A stretch of DNA of 34,057 nt from Companilactobacillus futsaii JCM 17355 (GTDB lineage: Bacteria > Bacillota > Bacilli > Lactobacillales > Lactobacillaceae), in contig NZ_AZDO01000121.1 in assembly GCF_001435505.1 (NCBI RefSeq), positions 1 through 34,057 of the forward strand, given 5' to 3'. A model generated the notes under the pieces. The model was not told the DNA's origin, did no database searches, and worked only from the letters and a program-made list of their open reading frames with translations. Below are positions 23,083-32,558 of the stretch, piece after piece. The position numbers and the translations under genes are program-made. The number at the start of each line of letters is the position of its first letter. Positions within the stretch are counted from its first letter, which is position 1.

Positions 23083-24863
23083 TGAGCGACTTGAAAAATG
23101 CTGGAAAATATTATTGGCATTATTTGAAAAAATACTGGTTCGGATTTTTAATGACATCAATTTTAATCGGTATTTCAACAGCCTGTATCGTTATTGCTCC
23201 AACTTATTTAGGAAAAGCAGTCTCTGAATTGACAACTTACTTGCAACAATGGACTGATGCAGCAACTCGTGGTAATGCTAGCTTAGGTAGTTTTCATAAG
23301 ACTTTGTGGATCTACTTAGGTCTTTATATAGGAGATGCGACAACGCTTTTGATTGCCAGTTGGATCTTAGCTAGGATTACGGCTTTTTCAACTGGAACCA
23401 TGCGTGTGGGAATGTTTAGAAAGATGCAACGAATGCAAGTTAAATATTTCGATTCTCACAGCGATGGCGATATTCTAGCTCGTTATACATCTGACTTGGA
23501 TAATATCTTCAATGCGATGAATCAAGCTTTGATCGAAATTTTCTTGTAAGTAGCCCAATTTATCGGTTTGTTGATCGTTATGTTCAATCAAAATGTCACA
23601 ATGGCTTGGGTCACAATGGCTTCCACGCCGGTGGCTTTAGTTGTAGCGGGATTCGTGATGAAAAAAGCTGGTGTGGCAGTTAATCGCCAACAAGATGACA
23701 TCGGGAATTTAAACGGTTACATCAATGAACAAGTTACTGCTCAAAAAGTCATCATTACTAATGGTTTGCAAAAGGATTCTATTAAAGGTTTCTTAAAACA
23801 CAACCAAACAGTTCGTAAATCAGCTATGTCTGGTTTAATTTGGTCAGGCGTTTTAAATCCTTTGATGCAAGGGATGTCCTTATTGAACACAGCTATCGTT
23901 ATTTTCTTTGGTTCATGGTTTGCTTTAAACGGTACCTTGTCGACTGGAGCTGCCTTAGCTTTGGTCGTAGTGTTCGTTAACTATGCGCAACAATATTATC
24001 AACCAATCATGTCTTTAACTAGTTTGTATGGGATGATTCAGTTGGCTATCACTGGAGCTCGTCGTGTTGATGAAGTGAGACGTCAACCTGATGAAATTGC
24101 TCCTAAAAATGGTAAGTCACTTACCGGTATCAAAAAGGAACTACAAATCGATGATGTGCGCTTCAGTTATTTACCAGGAAAAGAAATCCTGCATGGCGTG
24201 TCTATTTCAGTTCATAAGGGCGAAATGGTCGCTTTAGTCGGTCCTACAGGCTCAGGTAAGACTACGGTCATGAATTTACTAAATCGCTTCTATGACGTTG
24301 ACAGTGGCTCAATTACAGTAGACGGTGTGGATATTCGTGAATTTGACTTACAGAGCTTGCGAAAGAACGTTGGAATCGTCCTTCAAGATCCACAATTATT
24401 CTCAGGTACGATTGCTGACAACATTCGTTACGGTGACCCAAGTGCTTCAATGAATCGGGTGATCGATGCTGCTAAACAAGCCAATATTCATGAATTCATT
24501 ACGAGTTTGCCAGACGGCTATAAAACTCAGGTTTCAGATGAACAAAGCGTATTTTCAGCCGGTCAAAAGCAACTGATGTCAATCGCTAGAACGATTTTGA
24601 CTAATCCTCAACTATTGATCTTGGATGAAGCTACGTCTAACGTTGATACGGTCACGGAAGCTAATATTCAAGCAGCCATGGATCGAGTAATTCAAGGCCG
24701 AACAAGTTTTGTCATTGCCCATCGTTTGAAGACGATTTTGAATGCTGACAAGATTGTGGTCTTAAAAGATGGTCAAATTATTGAACAAGGTAATCATCAA
24801 GCGCTTTTAGAAAAGAATGGTTTTTATGCCGGACTTTATAAAGATCAAATGGTTACAAATTAA
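23082..24863 (+). pseudogene. partner ABC exporter subunit interrupted by an in-frame stop codon
   Basis: The reading frame from ATG 23082 to 24863 would encode 593 residues of an LmrD/BmrD-like half transporter, but codon 156 (23547-23549) is TAA. The frame is the same on both sides: ...NQALIEIFL, stop, [15 protein letters not shown]..., so this is a point mutation (for example from CAA or TCA) and not a frameshift. The break falls in the membrane domain. The downstream part keeps Walker [11 protein letters not shown], Walker [13 protein letters not shown] with the catalytic Glu, and FVIAHRL with the switch His; its signature is SAGQ in place of SGGQ, as expected for the partner of a degenerate cassette. 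No ribosome site precedes the internal ATG or TTG codons after the stop. Unless read through, the exporter is inactive; a base error is the main alternative. Confidence 0.85.
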
Positions 24864-24866
24864 CGC

Positions 24867-24907
24867 AAAAAAGCAGATCAAGATTAAATTTCTTGACCTG
24901 CTTTTTA
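24867..24907. terminator. bidirectional terminator between exporter and plsY
   Basis: AAGCAGATCAAG (24871-24882) and CTTGACCTGCTT (24892-24903) form a stem with one mismatch, with an A run before and a T run after. It ends both convergent units. Confidence 0.88.
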
Positions 24908-24914
24908 TATGGAA

Positions 24915-25538
24915 TTATTTTTGATTTTTCTTAGCTTGCTGCTTTTTGTACTGTAAACCAATTGGAACCAAATTCTCTTTGCCCTTGAGTAGTCGCTTGA
25001 TATTTGGAATATGACGAACGTAAATAATGACAGTAACTATAGCGGCGACGGTACTTAAGATCCAGTCGTGCAAAAATAGTGAAGCAATGGTAAAGAAGAG
25101 CACTGTTGTTAAACTAGCAACACTGACCATACTTGTGACATAAACAATTGTAGCTAAAACAATAAAACAAATTGTGAATAGCAAAGGATTGTATGCTAGT
25201 AAGATACCAGCACTAGTGGCAACAGCTTTACCACCTCTAAATTTCAAGAAAATTGAGAAACAATGACCAATGACGGCACAAATTCCCACGAATAAGACCC
25301 AATGGTGATCCAATCTAAAGAAAACAGGCATCAAAGCTCCTAAAGTTCCCTTTAAAATATCGATTATTAAGACTAGTGTTCCGGCGTATTTACCGAAGAC
25401 CCGGTAAGCATTTGTGGTTCCAACGTTACCACTGCCGTATTCAAAGATGTTTTTATGGAAAAAGATTTTTCCGACTAGATAGGCCGTTGGAAATGAGCCG
25501 ATTAAATAGGCTAAAATGGCACAAATGAGAAGTTTCAT
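24915..25538 (-). CDS. plsY: acyl-phosphate:glycerol-3-phosphate acyltransferase
   Basis: PlsY moves an acyl group from acyl phosphate to glycerol-3-phosphate, the first membrane step of phospholipid synthesis. The 207-residue protein has about five membrane helices and the three family motifs: AYLIGSFPTAYLVGK near the start, YGSGNVGTTNAYRVFGK (about 34-50, G3P/phosphate binding) and HCFSIFLKFRGGKAVATSAG (about 91-110). ATG follows GAGAGAGTGA. It is divergent from parE, the normal arrangement in lactobacilli and streptococci. Confidence 0.95.
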   Translation of the reverse strand: MKLLICAILAYLIGSFPTAYLVGKIFFHKNIFEYGSGNVGTTNAYRVFGKYAGTLVLIIDILKGTLGALMPVFFRLDHHWVLFVGICAVIGHCFSIFLKFRGGKAVATSAGILLAYNPLLFTICFIVLATIVYVTSMVSVASLTTVLFFTIASLFLHDWILSTVAAIVTVIIYVRHIPNIKRLLKGKENLVPIGLQYKKQQAKKNQK

Positions 25539-25658
25539 TAAAAAATCACTCTCTCAGCTTTATTTTTTGGTATATTGTAATTCTATGGTGTTTTACAAAA
25601 ATTATAAATACCAACTTAGACATTATCCACTATTTTCACTAAAAATAAAAGATTTCTC

Positions 25659-25702
25659 TTGAATACGAACGTATATTCGTATAATGTGAATAGTGTTATA
25701 AT
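25659..25702 (+). promoter_or_regulatory. tandem promoters of parE-parC
   Basis: First promoter: TTGAAT (25659-25664) and TATAAT (25680-25685) with a short 15-base spacer. Second: extended -10 TGTTATAAT (25694-25702). The SOS-like box at 25666-25679 fills the spacer of the first promoter and lies just upstream of the second. Confidence 0.6.
25666..25679 (+). promoter_or_regulatory. LexA/DinR (SOS) box upstream of parE
   Basis: CGAACGTATATTCG matches the Gram-positive LexA consensus CGAACnnnnGTTCG at every fixed position but one (A for G). The palindrome extends by one base on each side (A...T). Its position between -35 and -10 would let LexA block the promoter. No lexA gene is in the window. 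Confidence 0.55.
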
Positions 25703-25745
25703 ACTAAAATAACCGCAAGTAGTAAATGAAAAAGGAATGATATAA

Positions 25746-27746
25746 ATGCCAAAATCATCTTATGATGATTCGTCAATTCAAATCCTTGAAGGATTAGAAG
25801 CTGTACGAAAAAGACCTGGTATGTACATTGGTTCCACAGATTCACGTGGATTACATCACTTGGTCTATGAAATTGTCGATAACGCAGTCGATGAAGCTCT
25901 ATCAGGATTTGGTAAGGAGATCAATGTCACTATCAACAAAGATAGCAGCATTACAGTCGTTGACCATGGTCGAGGGATGCCAACGGGAATGCATTCTTCA
26001 GGTCGTCCAACGATCGAAGTTATCTTAACGGTCCTACATGCCGGAGGTAAATTCTCTGAAAATAGTTATAAAACTTCTGGTGGTCTACACGGTGTAGGTT
26101 CATCAGTTGTAAACGCTTTGTCTGAATGGATGACAGTTCGAGTCGTTCGTGATCACAAAGTCTATGAAGAACGCTTTGAAAACGGTGGTCATCCCGTTGG
26201 AACCTTGAAAAAGACTGGATCAACTAAAGAAGGCAGCGGAACGACTATTAGTTTTAAGCCTGATAGCACGATTTTTCAAACAACCAAATTTAATTTCGAT
26301 ACCTTAGCCGAAAGACTTCGTGAGTCAGCTTTCTTGCTCAAAGGTGTTAAATTCACCATCACTGATAAGCGTGGTGAAGAAGACAAAGAAGAAGTTTTCC
26401 ATTACGAGGATGGGATTCAATCATTTGTTAAATACCTCAACGAAGGAAAGGATGCTCTAGGTGGAATTTTCTACGTAGAGGGCACTAATTCAGATATTGA
26501 AATCGAATTTTCTGGTCAATACAATGACGGTTATTCTGAAAACATTATCTCGTTTGTTAATAACGTCCGTACTGCTGATGGTGGGACGCACGAAGCCGGA
26601 ATGAAGTCTGGTTTAACTAAAGCGTTTAACGACTATGCAAGAAAAGTTGGACTATTAAAAGAAAATAGTAAGAACCTCGAAGGTAGCGATGTTCGTGAAG
26701 GTTTGTCAGCAATTATTTCTGTTCGTATTCCCGAAGAAATTTTGCAATTTGAAGGTCAAACTAAGGGTAAATTAGGAACACCTCAAGCAAGATCTGCTGT
26801 TGATCAATTAGTTTATGAACAAATGAGCTTTTACTTAATGGAAAATGGTGAGCAGGCACAAATGCTCGTCAAAAAAGCCCTCAAAGCTCGTGAAGCTAGA
26901 GATGCTGCTAGAAAAGCTCGTGAAAGTACTCGTAGTGGTAAGAAGAACAAGAAGACTGACGGTTTATTGTCTGGTAAGTTGACACCCGCTCAATCGAAGA
27001 ATCCTGATAAGAATGAGTTATTCTTAGTCGAGGGTGATTCTGCCGGTGGCTCTGCTAAACAAGGCCGAGACAGAAAGTTCCAAGCTATCTTGCCATTGCG
27101 TGGTAAGGTTTTGAATACTCAAAAGGCTAAACTAGAAGATATCTACAAAAATGAAGAAATCAACACGATGATCTATACGATCGGTGCTGGCGTTGGAGCT
27201 GACTTCAAACTAGAAGACAGAAATTATGACAAGATCATCATCATGACTGATGCCGATGATGATGGTTCTCACATTCAAATCCTGTTATTGACCTTCTTCT
27301 ATCGTTATATGCGACCACTTGTTGAATCAGGTCATGTTTATATTGCCTTGTCGCCACTTTATCGTTTGCAAAAAGGTAAAGGTGCTAAGACGAAGACTAA
27401 ATACGCTTGGACGCCAGATGAACTAAAAGATGGCATCAAAGAAATGGGTAAAGGTTACGACTTACAACGATTCAAAGGTTTAGGTGAAATGAATGCTGAC
27501 CAGCTTTGGAAGACAACAATGGATCCAGCTAACCGTATTTTGATTCGAGTCAATATCGATGATGCTGCATTAGCAGAACGTCGTGTAACTACTCTAATGG
27601 GCGACAAAGTTAAACCACGTCGTGATTGGATCGAAGAAAATGTTCGCTTCAACGGAACTGAAGAAGGGGACAATATCCTTGAAAAAGTCGATGCAACTGA
27701 CCCAATCGATAGTAAAATCGTTGACGATTTATTGAATAAGGAATAG
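25746..27746 (+). CDS. parE: DNA topoisomerase IV subunit B
   Basis: ParE is the ATPase subunit of topoisomerase IV, which unlinks daughter chromosomes. The 666-residue protein has the GHKL ATPase motifs: catalytic Glu42 and Asn45 in YEIVDNAVDEA, DHGRGMPTGMH (73-83) and GGLHGVG (112-118). The Toprim part has EGDSAGGSAKQGRDR (about residue 429 on), PLRGKVLN and TDADDDGSHI (about 500-509). The missing Greek-key insert, and pairing with parC rather than gyrA, identify it as ParE and not GyrB. It starts at ATG 25746 after AAAGGAATG and is 10 bases from parC. Confidence 0.95.
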   Translation: MPKSSYDDSSIQILEGLEAVRKRPGMYIGSTDSRGLHHLVYEIVDNAVDEALSGFGKEINVTINKDSSITVVDHGRGMPTGMHSSGRPTIEVILTVLHAGGKFSENSYKTSGGLHGVGSSVVNALSEWMTVRVVRDHKVYEERFENGGHPVGTLKKTGSTKEGSGTTISFKPDSTIFQTTKFNFDTLAERLRESAFLLKGVKFTITDKRGEEDKEEVFHYEDGIQSFVKYLNEGKDALGGIFYVEGTNSDIEIEFSGQYNDGYSENIISFVNNVRTADGGTHEAGMKSGLTKAFNDYARKVGLLKENSKNLEGSDVREGLSAIISVRIPEEILQFEGQTKGKLGTPQARSAVDQLVYEQMSFYLMENGEQAQMLVKKALKAREARDAARKARESTRSGKKNKKTDGLLSGKLTPAQSKNPDKNELFLVEGDSAGGSAKQGRDRKFQAILPLRGKVLNTQKAKLEDIYKNEEINTMIYTIGAGVGADFKLEDRNYDKIIIMTDADDDGSHIQILLLTFFYRYMRPLVESGHVYIALSPLYRLQKGKGAKTKTKYAWTPDELKDGIKEMGKGYDLQRFKGLGEMNADQLWKTTMDPANRILIRVNIDDAALAERRVTTLMGDKVKPRRDWIEENVRFNGTEEGDNILEKVDATDPIDSKIVDDLLNKE

Positions 27747-27756
27747 GTGATAAATA

Positions 27757-30198
27757 GTGACTGAAAGTTCTCCTAAAATTCAAGATATCTCGCTCGAAAA
27801 AATCATGGGAGATCGATTTGCGAGATATTCAAAATCAATTATTCAAGAAAGAGCTTTGCCAGACATTCGAGATGGTTTGAAACCAGTTCAACGTCGAATT
27901 TTGTATTCAATGTTTTTGGATGGCAACACGTATGACAAGGGTTTTCGTAAGTCAGCCAAGGGTGTTGGTAACGTTATGGGTAATTTCCACCCTCATGGTG
28001 ACTCTTCAATTTATGAAGCAATGGTACGACTTTCCCAAGACTGGAAATTACGTGAGCCTTTAATTGAAATGCACGGTAATAACGGTTCGATGGATGGTGA
28101 TCCACCAGCTGCCATGCGTTATACTGAAGCTCGCTTGAGCAAGATATCAACAGAAATGTTACGTGATATCAACAAAGGTACCGTCGATGAAGAATGGAAC
28201 TTCGATGATACTGAAAAAGAACCTAAGGTTTTGCCAGCTAGATTTCCTAATCTGTTAGTTAATGGTGCAACTGGTATTTCAGCTGGTTATGCGACAGAGA
28301 TTCCACCACATAATTTGGGTGAAGTGATCGACGCTACGGTCAAGATGATCGACAACCCAGATATTACTTTGGATGAATTGATGAAGATCGTTAAAGGACC
28401 GGATTTTCCAACTGGTGGTATTTTACAAGGAAAAGCTGGTATTAAAGAAGCTTATCAAACTGGACGCGGTAAGGTTTATCTTCGTTCTAAGACGACGATT
28501 CAAGAGCTTCGCGGTCATAAATCACAAATTGTGATCACAGAGATTCCTTATGAAGTTAATAAAGCTCAATTAGTTAAAAAGATGGATGAAATCAGAGTTC
28601 TCAAAAAAGTTGAAGGTATCGCTGAAGTTCGTGATGAGTCCGACCGTCAAGGTCTATCGATCGTTGTCGAATTAAAACGGGATGTCGATGCTAACGGAAT
28701 TTTGAACTACTTGTTCAAGAATACTGATTTGCAAGTTTCATATAACTTCAATATGGTGGCTATCGCTGATATGTCGCCACAACAAGTCGGTTTGATTCAA
28801 ATCTTGAAGGAATACATCAAGCACCAAGAAGAGGTTGTTTTACGTCGGAGTCAATTTGATCTAGCTAAAGCTAAGAAACGTTTACACATCGTTGAAGGTT
28901 TGATCAAAGCTTTGTCGATTCTTGATAAAGTAATTAAAACTATTCGGGGCAGTAAGAATAAATCTGACGCAAAGAATAATTTGATCAAATCGTATAAATT
29001 TACTGATGAACAAGCAGAAGCTATCGTTTCTTTGCAACTTTATCGTTTGACGAATACTGATGTGACAGAACTTGAAAAAGAAGATCAAGAGTTGAATGAC
29101 CAGATTACATCTTTGAATAAGATCATCGATGATCATCAAACTTTGATGAATGTCATCAAAAAAGAACTATTAACAGTTCGTGATACGTACGCTGACAAAC
29201 GTCGGACTAAGATTGAGGCTAAAGTTGAAGAAATTGAAGTTGATACTTCAGTTATGGTTGCTAGTGAAGATGTTCGTCTATTAGTTAGTCATGATGGTTA
29301 CGTTAAACGTAGTAGTTTGCGTTCTTATCAGGCTTCCAGTCCAGATGACAATGGTCTAAAGGATGAAGATTATCCAATTATCGATCAAAACGTCAATACG
29401 CTTGATCACGTCTTTATTTTTACTGACAAGGGTAATTTGATCTATCGTCAGATTTTTGAAATCGAAGATAGTCGTTGGAAAGACACTGGGTCTCATTTGT
29501 CTCAACAAGTTGGTTTGGATACTGATGAATCGATTCTTAAGGCTTTTGTCTTTAAGGATTTGAAGGAAACGGGTAATTTCTTGATTGCGACAAATGAAAA
29601 CTACATCAAACAAGTTGCATTCAGTGACTTATTACCGGGACGTACGTATAAGTCTCGAGCTTCGAAGTATTGCAAGATCAAATCAGCTGATGCTAGAGTT
29701 ATGAACGTTTACTACTTAGCCAGTGATTCATCTGATTTAGTCTATGTCTTTACGAAACATTCTTATGCTTCAGCCTTTCCAGTTTCTGAAGTGCCAGTAG
29801 TCAGTGGTAAAGCCATTGGTGTTAAATTTGTCAGTCTAAAAGCTGATGATCAATTGGCTGGATATTTCTTATCAGCTGATGAAAGTGAAAAAATTGCTTT
29901 ATTGACGCAACGTGGTTCGTATAAACAAATGAAGTTATCTGAAATACCTGTAACTAGTCGAGCTCGTCGGGGAGTTTTGACATTACGTGAATTAAAACGT
30001 AACCCACATCGAGTTCAATTAGTAACTAACCTTACTAATGATGAATCGATTTCAATCATTACTGATGCTAATAAAGAGATAACGATCGATCGTACCAGTC
30101 ATCAAAGCACCGACCGTTATTCCAATGGTTCATTCATCATGGATCCAGAAACAGATGGTACTCCAGTTAGATTTGTCAAAAAAATTGAAGAAAAATAG
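27757..30198 (+). CDS. parC: DNA topoisomerase IV subunit A
   Basis: ParC cuts and rejoins DNA. The 813-residue protein starts at GTG 27757 after AGGTGA. The active-site tyrosine is Tyr122 in AAMRYTEARLS. The quinolone-resistance region GNFHPHGDSSIYEAMVRLSQ has Ser83 and Glu87 at the positions of E. coli Ser80 and Glu84, the sensitive state. A coiled-coil and exit-gate region spans about 365-490, and the C-terminal beta-pinwheel follows from about 500. It forms an operon with parE; no clear terminator is seen after it. Confidence 0.96.
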   Translation: MTESSPKIQDISLEKIMGDRFARYSKSIIQERALPDIRDGLKPVQRRILYSMFLDGNTYDKGFRKSAKGVGNVMGNFHPHGDSSIYEAMVRLSQDWKLREPLIEMHGNNGSMDGDPPAAMRYTEARLSKISTEMLRDINKGTVDEEWNFDDTEKEPKVLPARFPNLLVNGATGISAGYATEIPPHNLGEVIDATVKMIDNPDITLDELMKIVKGPDFPTGGILQGKAGIKEAYQTGRGKVYLRSKTTIQELRGHKSQIVITEIPYEVNKAQLVKKMDEIRVLKKVEGIAEVRDESDRQGLSIVVELKRDVDANGILNYLFKNTDLQVSYNFNMVAIADMSPQQVGLIQILKEYIKHQEEVVLRRSQFDLAKAKKRLHIVEGLIKALSILDKVIKTIRGSKNKSDAKNNLIKSYKFTDEQAEAIVSLQLYRLTNTDVTELEKEDQELNDQITSLNKIIDDHQTLMNVIKKELLTVRDTYADKRRTKIEAKVEEIEVDTSVMVASEDVRLLVSHDGYVKRSSLRSYQASSPDDNGLKDEDYPIIDQNVNTLDHVFIFTDKGNLIYRQIFEIEDSRWKDTGSHLSQQVGLDTDESILKAFVFKDLKETGNFLIATNENYIKQVAFSDLLPGRTYKSRASKYCKIKSADARVMNVYYLASDSSDLVYVFTKHSYASAFPVSEVPVVSGKAIGVKFVSLKADDQLAGYFLSADESEKIALLTQRGSYKQMKLSEIPVTSRARRGVLTLRELKRNPHRVQLVTNLTNDESISIITDANKEITIDRTSHQSTDRYSNGSFIMDPETDGTPVRFVKKIEEK

Positions 30199-30290
30199 GA
30201 TATAAAGAGCATAGTTTTGTGTTATATAGTATTATTATCTTATTAAATATATTAATTTTTACTATGACAAATAATTAGGAGGATTCTTTA

Positions 30291-31250
30291 TTGCTGGACG
30301 AAAAATCAAGAAGAGTCTTTAGTTCCAAAGCTTTGAATTACTTTGATGAGTTGACGAAAAATATGAGTTATACCAAAACAGCTCAAATATTAGGTATTAC
30401 ACAGCCAGCTTTGACTCAACAAATCAAAAAAATTGAACGCGTGGTGGGAGCTCCATTGTTTTACAGTGTTGGTAAGAAAATTTATTTAACTGACGCCGGA
30501 ACATCCCTCCTAAAGGCTACACACCAAATGTTTGATTTGATCAACAATGTGACCGATCAAATTCAACAAGCATCATCAGAAAAAAGTGGTACGATCAGCA
30601 TCGGTTTATTATCAACGGCTGAGTCGGTTGTGATCGAAGACTTTATTGTCGAATACAATCGCATCAATCCAAATGTTGTGATCGATTTGAACTTGTTAAC
30701 TCGAAAAGAACTTTGGGATAGTATCCAAAATAATCGAATTGATTTAGCAATTATGTATTTACCAGATCGAAATATTAAAAGTTGGAAAATTTACAAGTCT
30801 AAAAAGATCATTAGTGATAATATAATGTTGATTCACAATAATGAGAAATTCAGCAAGAAAAAATCAGTTTGTTACAAGGATGCAACGCAAAAGCCTTGGG
30901 CAACGTATTTGAAGAGCTATTATTTCTCAGAACTATTGCAAGAGCGTTATCGGGATGCTTTAGTAGACTTGCCAAAAGTAATTGCGAGATTTTCGTCTCC
31001 ATATCAACTTTTGAAATTTGCTCAAGAATCCGACGATGTTTACACAGTTTTACCATTGAGTTTTTGCATTGCGCATGAACCAATGTTTAAACTTTATCAA
31101 ACACCACTTGAACCAGCTATATCAAGTGATTTATCATTTGTATATCGAGAAGATAAAGAGAAGATTCCACGAATTCAAGAATTCTTGGATGAATGGGACA
31201 ATTTCTTAGATAAAATGAGCTATATTGATCGTTTGAAATCTTCAAGATAA
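30291..31250 (+). CDS. LysR-family transcriptional regulator
   Basis: A 319-residue protein with an N-terminal winged helix-turn-helix (about residues 12-70; SYTKTAQILGITQPALTQQIKKIE) and a C-terminal substrate-binding domain from about 95 (GTISIGLLSTAESVVIEDFI). The start is TTG 30291, eight bases after a perfect AGGAGG. The effector is unknown. It sits between parC and ppaC in the same direction, with 92 bases before it and 29 after it. There is no divergent gene, the usual LysR target, so its targets cannot be guessed from position. Confidence 0.9.
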   Translation: MLDEKSRRVFSSKALNYFDELTKNMSYTKTAQILGITQPALTQQIKKIERVVGAPLFYSVGKKIYLTDAGTSLLKATHQMFDLINNVTDQIQQASSEKSGTISIGLLSTAESVVIEDFIVEYNRINPNVVIDLNLLTRKELWDSIQNNRIDLAIMYLPDRNIKSWKIYKSKKIISDNIMLIHNNEKFSKKKSVCYKDATQKPWATYLKSYYFSELLQERYRDALVDLPKVIARFSSPYQLLKFAQESDDVYTVLPLSFCIAHEPMFKLYQTPLEPAISSDLSFVYREDKEKIPRIQEFLDEWDNFLDKMSYIDRLKSSR

Positions 31251-31279
31251 ATTATTTTATAAAAGGGGTATAAAACAAC

Positions 31280-32212
31280 ATGCCAGAAAAAGAATTAGTA
31301 TTTGGACACAAGAATCCTGATACAGATGCTGTCTCAGCAGCTATCGCTTATTCATACTTACAAAAAAAATTAGGCTACAATACAGAAGCTGTAGCTTTGG
31401 GTGAACCAAACCTAGAAACAAAATTTGTTTACGATCACTTCGATGTTAAATTCCCACGTGTAATTTCTGCTATTGATGGGGAAGTTAAGAAAGTTATGCT
31501 TGTGGACCACAACGAAAGACAACAAAGTGTCAGCGATATCGATACTGTTGAAGTTACTCACGTAGTTGATCACCACCGTATTGCTAACTTTGAAACTGAT
31601 TTGCCATTGTATTACCGTGCTGAACCACTAGGTTGTGTAAGTACGATCGTTTGGAAGATGTACAACGAATCAGAAGTAGAAATCCCTGAAAAGATTGCTG
31701 CTATCATGGCATCATCAATCATTTCTGATACATTGCTATTGAAATCACCTACAACAACAGACGAAGATCGTGATGCTCTTAAGGACTTAAGTAAGATTGC
31801 TGGAATCGATTATGAAACTTATGGTCTTGAAATGTTAAAAGCTGGTACAAACCTAGACAGCAAGTCAACTCAAGAATTAATCGATATGGATGCTAAGAGC
31901 TTTGACATGAATGGTACTAGTGTTCGTGTAGCTCAAGTCAATACTGTTGATGTTGAAGACACTTTGAAACGTGAAGCTGACTTTGTTAAAGACATCAAAG
32001 CAGAAAATGCTGACAAAGGTTATAACTTGTTTGTTCTTTTGATTACTAATATCTTGACTAGTGATACTACTGGTGTTGTTATTGGTGACGACGATGCTAT
32101 CAGCAAGTTTGAAACAGCTTTGAATACTAAAGTTGAAGATAACAAAGCCGCTTTACCTGGCGTTGTTTCACGTAAGAAGCAAGTTGTTCCTCCATTGAAC
32201 GAACAATTTTAA
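31280..32212 (+). CDS. ppaC: manganese-dependent inorganic pyrophosphatase
   Basis: This DHH-family class II pyrophosphatase hydrolyses PPi in the cytosol and drives biosynthetic reactions. The 310-residue protein carries the metal ligands in GHKNPDTDA (His10, Asp14, Asp16), LVDHNE (Asp76), VVDHHR (His98) and the SDTLLLKSPTTT segment, plus the C-terminal SRKKQ substrate motif (about 296-300). Codon use is strongly biased, as expected for a highly expressed gene. ATG follows AAAAGGGG, and a long terminator hairpin follows the stop. Confidence 0.96.
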   Translation: MPEKELVFGHKNPDTDAVSAAIAYSYLQKKLGYNTEAVALGEPNLETKFVYDHFDVKFPRVISAIDGEVKKVMLVDHNERQQSVSDIDTVEVTHVVDHHRIANFETDLPLYYRAEPLGCVSTIVWKMYNESEVEIPEKIAAIMASSIISDTLLLKSPTTTDEDRDALKDLSKIAGIDYETYGLEMLKAGTNLDSKSTQELIDMDAKSFDMNGTSVRVAQVNTVDVEDTLKREADFVKDIKAENADKGYNLFVLLITNILTSDTTGVVIGDDDAISKFETALNTKVEDNKAALPGVVSRKKQVVPPLNEQF

Positions 32213-32228
32213 TTAATTAAATGAATTT

Positions 32229-32277
32229 AGCTCTTTTAGGGTAGCTTTATATGGTGCAAACTAAAAGGGCTTTTTTA
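32229..32277 (+). terminator. terminator of ppaC
   Basis: AGCTCTTTTAG (32229-32239) pairs with CTAAAAGGGCT (32261-32271) with one G-U pair and a 21-base loop; a six- to seven-T tail follows. Confidence 0.8.
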
Positions 32278-32309
32278 TTGAGTAAGTTATGTTTTAGTAG
32301 CAATATGCC

Positions 32310-32440
32310 GTCCTCCATAGCAAAGAAAATTTGGCTGGAACGTAGTGGGTCGACTTGGAGCCTTTGCTAAGTCCAAAACCGGGCAAAGTCTTCAAGCTCG
32401 GCCTTTCACTACTGAGCCAATTTTCTTTGCTATTCCGGAC
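32310..32440. repeat. 131-base hairpin element
   Basis: Almost the whole segment folds on itself. Perfect arms ATAGCAAAGAAAATT (32317-32331) and AATTTTCTTTGCTAT (32419-32433) are flanked by GTCC (32310-32313) and GGAC (32437-32440), and continue inward with GGCT/AGCC, GTAGTG/CACTAC and CGACTTGGAG.CTTTGC/GCAAAG.CTTCAAGCTCG, leaving a 15-base loop (32368-32382). It is more GC-rich than the surrounding DNA and codes for nothing. It could be a non-autonomous mobile repeat or a structured RNA. Confidence 0.75.
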
Positions 32441-32479
32441 TAGAGAGTTGTTTTATATTTTTATACGATTAAACAAATA

Positions 32480-32538
32480 AGCATCTATTCGGATAATGGC
32501 AGTCGTTAATCGACTATATCTGAATTGATGCTATTTTT
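32480..32538 (+). repeat. second long hairpin with a T tail
   Basis: AGCATC, ATTC and GATA (32480-32494) pair with TATC, GAAT and GATGCT (32517-32532), with single symmetric mismatches between blocks; AGTCG (32501-32505) and CGACT (32511-32515) form the tip. TTTTT follows at 32534, so it resembles an intrinsic terminator, though no gene precedes it. Confidence 0.55.
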
Positions 32539-32558
32539 GACTTTGAATTATTTGAAAT

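Noticed and set aside
23568-24863. Separate 431-residue ABC gene with its own start
   Set aside because: The start is an internal Leu codon without a ribosome site; the frame is continuous with 23082-23546 across a single stop codon, so it is the second part of one gene.
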